A stretch of 64,000 nt of DNA from Cylindrospermum sp. NIES-4074. GTDB lineage: Bacteria; Cyanobacteriota; Cyanobacteriia; Cyanobacteriales; Nostocaceae. Positions 37,238 through 44,741 of this stretch are shown one piece after another. The notes under the pieces were generated by a model. It was not told where the DNA came from and made no database searches. It saw only the letters and a list, made by a program, of their open reading frames with translations. The position numbers and the translations under genes are program-made. The stretch lies in NCBI GenBank assembly GCA_003994795.1, contig AP018269.1, positions 1,194,725 through 1,258,724 on the forward strand. The letters are read 5' to 3'. Numbering within the stretch: the stretch's first letter is position 1; the number at the start of each line of letters is the position of its first letter.

Positions 37238-40200
37238 ATGCTCCTCAACCGTCTATCTAATACTGAAATCGACTCCCAGCAAATTTTGTATCAAATTAGG
37301 CTGCTCATTGCGCGAATTCACCAGTCATTGGAATTGAGTGAAATTCTCAAGGTCATTGTCAGTGAAGTCAAAAAAACCTTAGAAAGCGATCGCGTCGTTA
37401 TCTATCGCTTTTTGGCAGATGGAGATGGAGTCATAGTTGAAGAATCTGTAAATCCCGAATGGAAAGCACTTCAGGGGCAATTAATTTATGATCCTTGCTT
37501 ATTCGCTAAATGGTTAGAGAAATATCAAGCCGGACAGGTTAGCGTTTTGGAAGACATAGATGCTAAACCACTTGACACCTGTTACAAAGAGCTATTAACC
37601 AGATTGCAGATTCGAGCTAATTTAGTTGTACCAATTTTGGTCAATACTCAAGATATTGATGGGATTTCTAGTTCCAAGCCTCGTCTGTGGGGCTTACTGA
37701 TTGCTCACCAGTGTAGTAGTCCGCGCCAGTGGAGTGCTTTAGAAATTGAGTTTCTTCAACTAGTAGCCACAGAACTAGGGATTGCCCTCCAGCAAGTCGA
37801 ACGGTATCAACAATGGGCTAAACATAACCATAAGCGATCGCCGCAATTTCATCAAAACCTCAAGAATATAGCAGTTCAGCCAAAGCAGAATTTTAGGGTT
37901 GCCGAAAGAATTTTATACAAGAAGCAGAAAGAGTCCATTACAACAGAAACAACGTCTCCAAAGAATATATCAGTTGCAGACTTGATGGCATTTGACCGAT
38001 TACAATCTCCCATTTGGATTTATGATATTCAGAACTTGCAGATGTGGTGGGTAAACAAGGCAGCGCTACATATTTGGAATGCTCAAAGTCGAGAAGAATT
38101 GCTTAATCGCAACTTCAGTGATGTTTCTGAGTCCACTCACATTCAACTGCAACACTACTTGCATGAATTTCAGCAAGGAAAAACAATCGCCGAAAACTGG
38201 ACATTTTATCCAGAAGGAAAACCTGTTTCTGTTCACTGTCTCTGTTCTGGAGTGCCAATTGAAGATGGGCGCATGGCGATGTTGGTGGAAGGAACAGCAG
38301 AAGTTGTTGAGCAGATTGATCAAGAAATACTTAGGGCAATTGAAGCACTGCGTCACACCACCTTGATCATCTCGCTTTACACGCTGGATGGTGTACCGTT
38401 AATGCAAAACCCGGCGGCCCTTCACTGTTATGGGGATACCCTGCACCCCAACTCGTCAACCGAGAATATTTTCCTGCGCCACTTTGTTGACAAAAGTGTG
38501 GGACAACAAGCTATGGAAGCGATTAAGTTAGGTGAGATGTTCAGCATTGAAACCGAGGTGTTGACAACTGAGGGGATTCGATGGCATGGGATGGATATAC
38601 GATGCACCCGCGATCCTGTAACGGGTAATTCTATTATTTTCGTCAATGAAAAAGACATAACCAAGCAGCAAACTGCTCTACAAGAACGCCAGCGTGCAGA
38701 AGAGGAATTGCGCTGGCAAGAAACTTTGCTGCGTTCTATGACTGATACTTCTTTGCTAGCATTTTATGTGGTTGACAATCGCACAGATGAAATCCTCTAT
38801 TTTAATCACCGCTTGTGTGAAATTTGGGGAATTGAACATCTAGAACCCCAGATGCAACTTGGTGCTTTAAAAAATAATGACATCATTCCTGACTGCATAC
38901 CTTCAATTGCTGATTTGCCTGCATTTATCCAATCCTGTAAACCTTTGCAGTCTGAAGAAAATCGTTGCACGATTGAGGATGAAATTGTATTTGTAGATGG
39001 GCGCACAATTCGCCGTTTTTCTAGCCAAATTCGAGATGGTCGCGATCGCTATTTTGGGCGACTATACATTTTTGAAGACATCAGCGATCGCAAGCAGTTA
39101 GAAAAATCACTTCGTCTCGCTGATTATTCCTTTGAACGTATTGGTCTTTCTGGAACTTGGATTGACAAAAATGCGCGGATCTTACGCGTGAATGATGCCA
39201 CTTGCAAAAATCTCGGTTACTCCCGTGCTGAGTTAGAGTCAATGCAAGTTTATGATTTTGATCCCGATTTTCCTAAGGAAGCATGGGCAGAAACTTGGCA
39301 AGCGCTCAAACAGCAAAAGCATCTGACCTTGATTTCACGACATCAAAGAAAAGATGGTCGGTGCTTCCCAGTGGAAATAACGATTAACTATGTGGAGTTT
39401 GATGGTGAAGAATATAATTTCGCCTTTTCAACAGATATAAGCGAACGTATCCAGGCAGAAACTGCGCTCAGAGAAAGTGAACAACGCTATCGTTCTGTAA
39501 TCACAGCAATGGCGGAAGGTATTGTCCTACAGCAAGCCGATGGGGAAATTACAGCCTGTAACGACAGTGCCGAAAGAATTTTAGGGCTAACTACTGACCA
39601 AATGATGGGACGAACTTCTATCGACCCGCGCTGGCAAGCTATTCACGAAGATGGTACTTCTTTTCCAGGGGAAACTCATCCTGCTATCGTCACCTTACGC
39701 ACCGGACAACCCCAATTTAATGTGATCATGGGAGTTGAAAAACCTGATAGTAGCCTGTCTTGGGTTTCCATTAATTCTCAACCACTGTTTAAACCAGATG
39801 AATCAAAACCTTATGCAGTGGTGGCATCGTTTACAGATATTACAGTCCGCAAACAGGCAGAACTCGCATTGCAACAGCAGACAGAACGGGAACGGATGAT
39901 TTTGGCGATCGCACAACATATCCGTCAGTCTTTGGATTTGGAGCAAATTTTGAACACAACTGTTGCTGAGGTACGACATTTTCTGCAAACCGATCGCGTC
40001 GTCATCTACCGCTTTAACCCAGATTGGAGTGGTGTTGTTGTCACGGAGTCTGTGGCATTCGGTTGGCAACCGATTTTGAATAGGGAAATTATAGATAACT
40101 ACTTTGTAGAAACGCAGGGACGGTCTTATCAACAGGGTATGGTTAAAGTCATTCCAGATATCTACACCCCTGGATTTAGTGATTGTTATGTCGAGTTATT

Positions 40201-40960
40201 GGCACAGTTGCAAGTCAGAGCCAAGCTAGTTGTACCAATTTTACAAGGCAATGCTCTTTGGGGTCTTTTGGTTGCTCATCATTGCAGTGCCCCGCGTGAG
40301 TGGCAACCTTGGGAAAGTCAACTGCTTCAGCAATTGGCTACACAGGTGGCGATCGCTATTCAGCAATCAGAGCTTCATCAACAATTGCAGCTAGCTAACC
40401 AGCAACTGCAAAATTTAGCTATGGTTGATCAATTAACTCAAATCGCCAATCGCCGATGTTTTGATAGCCAGCTTGATTGCACATGGGGACATCTTTTACG
40501 AGAACAAGGTTGTCTGTCACTACTTCTATGCGACATTGATTTTTTCAAACAATATAACGATACTTATGGTCATGCCGGAGGAGATGATTGTTTGCGCCTT
40601 GTTGCCCAAGCTTTCAAACAAACTATCAAACGTTCTACAGATGTAGCTGCTCGTTATGGCGGGGAAGAATTTGTCGTTATCTTACCGAATACTGATAGTG
40701 ATGGTGCTCTTCAGGTTGCCCAAGAAATTCATGAAGCTATCCAACAGCTAAATATTCCCCATGCTGCATCGGTTGTAAAGCAGCACGTCACCTTGAGTAT
40801 CGGAATTGCAACGGTAATTCCTACTTCTGATCTGCTTCCTTTGCAGCTGATTGAGGCAGCAGATCAGGCTCTTTATCAAGCTAAAGCACAGGGGCGTAAT
40901 CGTTCTTGTATAAATAGACTGTCTCAGGAAGTAGGCGATCGCGAATCAAGTGCTTGTTGA
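37238..40960 (+). CDS. GAF/PAS diguanylate cyclase with two probable cyanobacteriochrome GAF domains
   Basis: 1240 residues. Domains: GAF1 about 15-190; a chain of about five PAS domains 250-880; GAF2 about 890-1050; GGDEF about 1070-1230. The cyclase motif is GGEEF at 1141-1145, with the inhibitory-site RSTD at 1132-1135, so an active, product-inhibited diguanylate cyclase is expected. No EAL domain. GAF1 has Cys115-Tyr (DTCYKELLTRLQIRANLVVP) and an upstream Asp-Pro-Cys87, 28 residues apart. GAF2 has Cys983-Tyr (SDCYVELLAQLQVRAKLVVP) but Tyr955 at the upstream Cys position (DNYF). Both resemble bilin-binding cyanobacteriochrome domains. It should make c-di-GMP in response to light; this is inference from motifs. 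Confidence 0.9.
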   Translation: MLLNRLSNTEIDSQQILYQIRLLIARIHQSLELSEILKVIVSEVKKTLESDRVVIYRFLADGDGVIVEESVNPEWKALQGQLIYDPCLFAKWLEKYQAGQVSVLEDIDAKPLDTCYKELLTRLQIRANLVVPILVNTQDIDGISSSKPRLWGLLIAHQCSSPRQWSALEIEFLQLVATELGIALQQVERYQQWAKHNHKRSPQFHQNLKNIAVQPKQNFRVAERILYKKQKESITTETTSPKNISVADLMAFDRLQSPIWIYDIQNLQMWWVNKAALHIWNAQSREELLNRNFSDVSESTHIQLQHYLHEFQQGKTIAENWTFYPEGKPVSVHCLCSGVPIEDGRMAMLVEGTAEVVEQIDQEILRAIEALRHTTLIISLYTLDGVPLMQNPAALHCYGDTLHPNSSTENIFLRHFVDKSVGQQAMEAIKLGEMFSIETEVLTTEGIRWHGMDIRCTRDPVTGNSIIFVNEKDITKQQTALQERQRAEEELRWQETLLRSMTDTSLLAFYVVDNRTDEILYFNHRLCEIWGIEHLEPQMQLGALKNNDIIPDCIPSIADLPAFIQSCKPLQSEENRCTIEDEIVFVDGRTIRRFSSQIRDGRDRYFGRLYIFEDISDRKQLEKSLRLADYSFERIGLSGTWIDKNARILRVNDATCKNLGYSRAELESMQVYDFDPDFPKEAWAETWQALKQQKHLTLISRHQRKDGRCFPVEITINYVEFDGEEYNFAFSTDISERIQAETALRESEQRYRSVITAMAEGIVLQQADGEITACNDSAERILGLTTDQMMGRTSIDPRWQAIHEDGTSFPGETHPAIVTLRTGQPQFNVIMGVEKPDSSLSWVSINSQPLFKPDESKPYAVVASFTDITVRKQAELALQQQTERERMILAIAQHIRQSLDLEQILNTTVAEVRHFLQTDRVVIYRFNPDWSGVVVTESVAFGWQPILNREIIDNYFVETQGRSYQQGMVKVIPDIYTPGFSDCYVELLAQLQVRAKLVVPILQGNALWGLLVAHHCSAPREWQPWESQLLQQLATQVAIAIQQSELHQQLQLANQQLQNLAMVDQLTQIANRRCFDSQLDCTWGHLLREQGCLSLLLCDIDFFKQYNDTYGHAGGDDCLRLVAQAFKQTIKRSTDVAARYGGEEFVVILPNTDSDGALQVAQEIHEAIQQLNIPHAASVVKQHVTLSIGIATVIPTSDLLPLQLIEAADQALYQAKAQGRNRSCINRLSQEVGDRESSAC

Positions 40961-40988
40961 TGTTTTTTAAAATTTGTTAACTACTTTC

Positions 40989-41010
40989 ATTTCTTTATTA
41001 GTTTTTTATT
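40989..41010. promoter_or_regulatory. Second tandem 11-bp direct repeat
   Basis: ATTTCTTTATT then AGTTTTTTATT, 87 bp upstream of the zinc-ribbon gene. It matches the pair at 36044-36065 at 22-bp scale with few changes. It may bind the same regulator, possibly the OmpR-type protein at 29326. Confidence 0.42.
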
Positions 41011-41097
41011 TTCTGTTTATAAATTGAAGCTGTTGGTAGTGAAGCCAAGAGCAAACTACCTGTTTGTGTTTAACTTTTTTAATAAAACCACAATTTT

Positions 41098-41280
41098 ATG
41101 ACAACCTGTCCTTGCTGTTCCAACCAAATGCTGCGCCACATTCGCTTACAAGAAACCTACTGGTTCTGCCGCCACTGCTGGCAAGAAATGCCTAACCTGA
41201 GTTCAGAAAAAAACAGGATTCCTTTAAATTTGACTAGCAAAAGCATATCATCAGTTAGAGAGAAAATTTACGTATCTTAA
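41098..41280 (+). CDS. Small zinc-ribbon-like protein
   Basis: 60 residues with two Cys pairs (TTCPCCSNQML and WFCRHCWQEM), spaced like a rubredoxin-type zinc ribbon, followed by a polar tail. The role is unknown; a nucleic-acid or protein contact is typical for such ribbons. It directly follows the diguanylate cyclase on the same strand, 137 bp away, with its own upstream direct repeat. Confidence 0.65.
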   Translation: MTTCPCCSNQMLRHIRLQETYWFCRHCWQEMPNLSSEKNRIPLNLTSKSISSVREKIYVS

Positions 41281-41489
41281 AATATCAAAACTGCGGTAAC
41301 TAATAGCGTTAATCCCCTGATAAATAGCAACGACGAGACTACAGGAGCCATAATAGTTTTTCGAGATAGCCGGAGAACAGGAAAAACGCATCTAAATATT
41401 GGCGAGCCAGGATAAGAGTGGAATTCACCAAGACCCCCATCAGATATAACTTTTAAGAAACTAGATATTCACTTTTGCCATCATCATCA

Positions 41490-41732
41490 TTATGAGGGGG
41501 GAGTTAGAGACAGCCGACGATAAAACCAATGGATAGCCAAAAAAATAAAGCTCACGACTGTTAGCAGCATGACACCAAAAATTGTGCCGTAAGCGTGAGA
41601 ATGCCACCAAAACTGCTGTAGTTGTGATTCACCCAGTCGCACCAACTGCCGCAGATGACTAGGATTGACTTTTTGATGATTTTGAAGATTGATTGTTAAG
41701 GGTGCTGCTATATTCTGCCGTGCCATCGCCAT
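41490..41732 (-). CDS. Small single-pass membrane protein
   Basis: 80 residues with one transmembrane helix (GTIFGVMLLTVVSFIFLAIH) and a basic C-terminal tail (WFYRRLS). I do not recognise the family. Several Met starts are possible at the N-terminus (41732 and 41726). It is a single gene, convergent with the zinc-ribbon gene. Confidence 0.55.
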   Translation of the reverse strand: MAMARQNIAAPLTINLQNHQKVNPSHLRQLVRLGESQLQQFWWHSHAYGTIFGVMLLTVVSFIFLAIHWFYRRLSLTPPS

Positions 41733-41903
41733 TTCAGTTACTCCTCTATATTTTTAAACTACGGTAAGTCGATAAAGTTAATGTTGTATATAAGCAATAT
41801 CTCATAGTTTGATTGAATAAGCAAGCTTGAATGCAAATTGCTATTCCTATGTCACGCTGGTAGGTGAGGCGTCAGAACCTCCGGGTTACAAGTCAAATGG
41901 AAA

Positions 41904-42536
41904 ATGTCTGATCAAGTTTGGTTATCAAAGTTACAACAACAACGAGCGATCGCAGTTATCCGCGCCCCTAAAATAGAATTAGGGGCAAAAATGGCTGCTT
42001 CTGTAGCATCTGGGGGAATGCAGTTGATTGAAATTACTTGGAATAGCGATCGCCCTGGAGAGTTAATCAGTCAACTGCGTGCAGAATTACCCACCTGTAT
42101 GATTGGCACCGGGACGCTGTTTAATGTGCAGCAGTTAAAAGATGCGATCGCTTGTGGGGCGCAATTCCTCTTCACACCCCATGTTGACCCAGAAATGATT
42201 CAAGCAGCAGTAGCGCAAGATATCCCCATTATCCCTGGCGCACTCACACCCACAGAAATTATTACCGCCTATACTCTGGGTGCAAGTTGTGTAAAAGTGT
42301 TTCCCGTGCAAGCGGTGGGAGGGGCTAGTTATATTCAAAGTCTACAAGGGCCAATGGGTCACATTCCCTTAATCCCCAGCGGAGGCGTGATGCTAGAAAA
42401 TGCACAAGAATTTTTACAAGCTGGTGCGATCGCCGTGGGGTTGAGTGGACAGTTATTTCCCCAAAAATCAGTGCTGGAGGGAAACTGGGAGGGGATCGCT
42501 AAACTCGCAAAAGACCTGCTCCACAAGTTAAATTAA
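41904..42536 (+). CDS. eda: KDPG/KHG aldolase
   Basis: A 210-residue class I aldolase (2-dehydro-3-deoxyphosphogluconate / 4-hydroxy-2-oxoglutarate aldolase). The motifs are AVIRAPKIELG near the N-terminus, IEITWNSDRPGE, GTGTLFN and the Schiff-base lysine in SCVKVFPVQAVGG, then PSGGV. It splits KDPG to pyruvate and glyceraldehyde-3-phosphate, the last step of the Entner-Doudoroff route. The arginine of the usual VIR-x-x-x-x-E motif is kept, with Ala-Pro-Lys variation. No edd gene is nearby. Confidence 0.9.
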   Translation: MSDQVWLSKLQQQRAIAVIRAPKIELGAKMAASVASGGMQLIEITWNSDRPGELISQLRAELPTCMIGTGTLFNVQQLKDAIACGAQFLFTPHVDPEMIQAAVAQDIPIIPGALTPTEIITAYTLGASCVKVFPVQAVGGASYIQSLQGPMGHIPLIPSGGVMLENAQEFLQAGAIAVGLSGQLFPQKSVLEGNWEGIAKLAKDLLHKLN

Positions 42537-42564
42537 TTAGGCTAAAATCAGCGAAAACTCTTGC

Positions 42565-42656
42565 ATAAGCTGTCGTGCATTTAACTTACTCTTTTACCCT
42601 CTGGAGTCCTTGTTGCAAGGCTTTCCACCCCGAAAACTCAATAACCGACAGCTTAT
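42565..42656. repeat. Inverted-repeat element, 92 bp
   Basis: Perfect 11-bp ends ATAAGCTGTCG (42565-42575) and its complement (42646-42656) enclose about 70 bp containing a smaller hairpin (CCTTG-TTG-CAAGG, about 42608-42620). It lies between eda and the first L,D-transpeptidase gene. It has the form of a non-autonomous element or structured RNA. Confidence 0.6.
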
Positions 42657-42722
42657 TACGAGTATAAGTAGGGAGACAAATACCAACTTTCCCTAAACTC
42701 CATCGTTTAACTGTGTTTACCC

Positions 42723-43301
42723 ATGAAAAGCCAAATTTATCCTCACTGGATACAACGCTTAAAAATATTCCTCACTGGTGCAGCAGTCTCCTTGAGTTTT
42801 ATTACTTCTGCATCAGGTGAAGTTGCGGCAAATTCCCAAAACCAGAAAATTGAAGAAACTATTCAGACCCTACAAAAATCTGAGCAACGCTGGATTCACA
42901 TTAACCTAGCAACGCAAAAATTAATCGCTTGGGAAGGTGGCAAACCTGTGTATGCCATCTACATTTCCTCAGGTAAAGAATCCACCCCCACACGTCTTGG
43001 TACTTTTAAAATTCAATCCAAAATCAAATCTACTCGGATGCGGGGTAGAGGCTACGATGTTCCCAACGTCCCCTATGCGATGTTTTACCAAAACAACTAT
43101 GGGATTCATGGCGCTTATTGGCATAAGAAATTTGGGACTCCAGTCAGCCACGGCTGTGTAAATGTCGCTCCAAATCATGCCAAATGGCTATTCGACTGGG
43201 CATCGGTAGGGACTCCAGTAGTTATCCAAAAAGTAGCTAGGGCAACAGAATTGAAAAAACCAGCTATCAAGCAAGATTCACAAATGCAAAAATCACCATA
43301 A
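42723..43301 (+). CDS. L,D-transpeptidase
   Basis: A 192-residue exported protein: signal peptide (LKIFLTGAAVSLSFITSASG), a short linker, and the YkuD catalytic domain at about 60-170. The active-site block is complete (YGIHGAYWHKKF, TPVSHGCVNVAP) with His and the nucleophile Cys. It cross-links peptidoglycan by 3-3 bonds or attaches proteins to the wall. It is paralogous to the gene at 43822, about 60% identical by eye in the catalytic domain, with a basic C-terminal extension the other lacks. Confidence 0.9.
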   Translation: MKSQIYPHWIQRLKIFLTGAAVSLSFITSASGEVAANSQNQKIEETIQTLQKSEQRWIHINLATQKLIAWEGGKPVYAIYISSGKESTPTRLGTFKIQSKIKSTRMRGRGYDVPNVPYAMFYQNNYGIHGAYWHKKFGTPVSHGCVNVAPNHAKWLFDWASVGTPVVIQKVARATELKKPAIKQDSQMQKSP

Positions 43302-43821
43302 ATCAAGACAATTGTCAAATTTCTAGTGTGATTGTTCCTTGGCAATCTCCGGAATTGCATAACCAAACTAGAAATAAAAAATAGAGCGGGCATTTAGAAT
43401 CTCTGCCCCAAGAAATCCGCGTAAATCCTGACGAATCCTGCGTAAAATTACGACTGCAAATATTAATTCAAGTAAAGTTTGTATTTACTTAGAGTTAAAG
43501 GCGTTTAATAATTACTAATAACGCCCAAGCCAAGCCGTTGAAAATACTTGAAGTTGCTGGGTAACAATAGACAATGGTGAAGATTGTTAACCGTAAACAG
43601 TCAAAAACCTCTATTCCCATCCACGTCCAATACGGTTCGGATAAGATCCCCCCGCCTGCGGCGACCCCTTAAAAAGGGGGTAAAGGAGGAAAATTGCCCC
43701 CCTTTTTAAGGGGGGTTGGGGGGATCTTCGATAAATCAAATCGCTAACCGAACCGTATTGCATCCACACCAACGGCAAACCACAAGTTGAGTAGCATAAC
43801 TAGAAAGAAGGTGATTGCATC
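43302..43821. other. Intergenic region between transpeptidase paralogues
   Basis: 520 bp. It contains the MITE-like element at 43628-43760. The remainder is ordinary intergenic DNA with no gene seen. Confidence 0.45.
43628..43760. mobile_element. MITE-like element, 133 bp
   Basis: Perfect 13-bp terminal inverted repeats (CAATACGGTTCGG and its complement) enclose a second inverted repeat (AAGATCCCCCC / GGGGGGATCTT) and a third (CCCCTTAAAAAGGGGG region), so the element can fold into one long hairpin. It encodes nothing. The G/C-run core with TTAAAAAGGGG is common in cyanobacterial intergenic repeats as I recall. Confidence 0.7.
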
Positions 43822-44361
43822 ATGCCAACCTGGATACGCAGCGCTTTGATCCGTTGCACTGGAGCTTTATGTACAGGTGCGGCGCTGATGCTGGCAAATT
43901 CGCTCTCTTGGACGCCCCCAATTACCGCTGACCGCAACGCTGCTACAGCTAAAGCCGGGTCAGTAGAAAACTACAGCACCGCTGTATCTAAGAGCAGAAA
44001 AACCTCCCCATCTCGCAGGATTGAAATTGACCTGTCTGAGCAACGCTTACGTGCCTGGGAAGGTAATAAACTTGTTTATTCATTCCGCACTTCTACAGGC
44101 AAAGGCGCAACCCCCACACCCACGGGTCGGTATTCGATTAATTCCAAGTATCGCATCAATAGAATGCGCGGCAGAGGCTACGATATTCCCAATGTCCCTT
44201 ACGCCATGTATTTTCATAGAGGCTATGCCATTCATGGTGCTTTCTGGCATAACCGTTTTGGCACTCCAGTCAGTCACGGTTGCGTAAATTTACCAGTTAA
44301 ACAAGCGCGTAAGTTGTTTAATTGGGCAGACACGGGGACTTTAGTAGTGGTACGTCGATAA
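43822..44361 (+). CDS. L,D-transpeptidase
   Basis: 179 residues: signal peptide (GALCTGAALMLANSLS), a basic linker (SKSRKTSPSRRIEIDLSEQR) and the YkuD domain with YAIHGAFWHNRF and TPVSHGCVNLPV. The catalytic His and Cys are present. It is a tandem paralogue of the gene at 42723 and has the same orientation, separated by a MITE-like element, so a shared promoter is doubtful. Confidence 0.9.
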   Translation: MPTWIRSALIRCTGALCTGAALMLANSLSWTPPITADRNAATAKAGSVENYSTAVSKSRKTSPSRRIEIDLSEQRLRAWEGNKLVYSFRTSTGKGATPTPTGRYSINSKYRINRMRGRGYDIPNVPYAMYFHRGYAIHGAFWHNRFGTPVSHGCVNLPVKQARKLFNWADTGTLVVVRR

Positions 44362-44375
44362 CCCTGGCATAGCAA

Positions 44376-44661
44376 AGGAAATTATTTGTAGGGTGGGCAT
44401 TGTCCGAAAATCTGAGTAACAATAACGAAAATCTATGGCAATGCCCACCTTAACCATAGCAAAGTGCTGAGTGCTGAGTGCTGAGTGCTGAGTATAAATC
44501 TAGTGCAGGAAATTATTTGTAGGGTGGGCATTGTCCGAAAATCTGAGTGACAATAACGAAAATCTATGGCAATGCCCACCTTAACCATAGCAAAGTGCTG
44601 AGTGCTGAGTGCTGAGTGCTGAGTATAAATCTAGTGCAGGAAATTATTTGTAGGGTGGGCA
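44376..44661. repeat. 131-bp tandem duplication with hairpins and heptamers
   Basis: Unit starts are at 44376, 44507 and 44638 (AGGAAATTATTTGTAGGG at each), two full copies and a partial third of 24 bp. Each full unit holds an inverted repeat (GGTGGGCATTG / CAATGCCCACC) and four GTGCTGA heptamers (44464-44491, 44595-44622). The copies differ at one base or so, so the duplication is recent. Confidence 0.88.
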
Positions 44662-44715
44662 AATTATCATCATTAGGCAATTTCGTCAGGGATCATGGCT
44701 ATTTGCCCACCCTAC
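44650..44715. repeat. Hairpin between convergent genes
   Basis: A perfect 15-bp inverted repeat (GTAGGGTGGGCAAAT and its complement) with a 36-bp loop, at the end of the duplicated region. It may serve as a terminator or RNA processing site between the transpeptidase and hsp70 genes, but has no clear T-run. Confidence 0.55.
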
Positions 44716-44741
44716 AAGATTGGCGATCGCACTGACCTATA

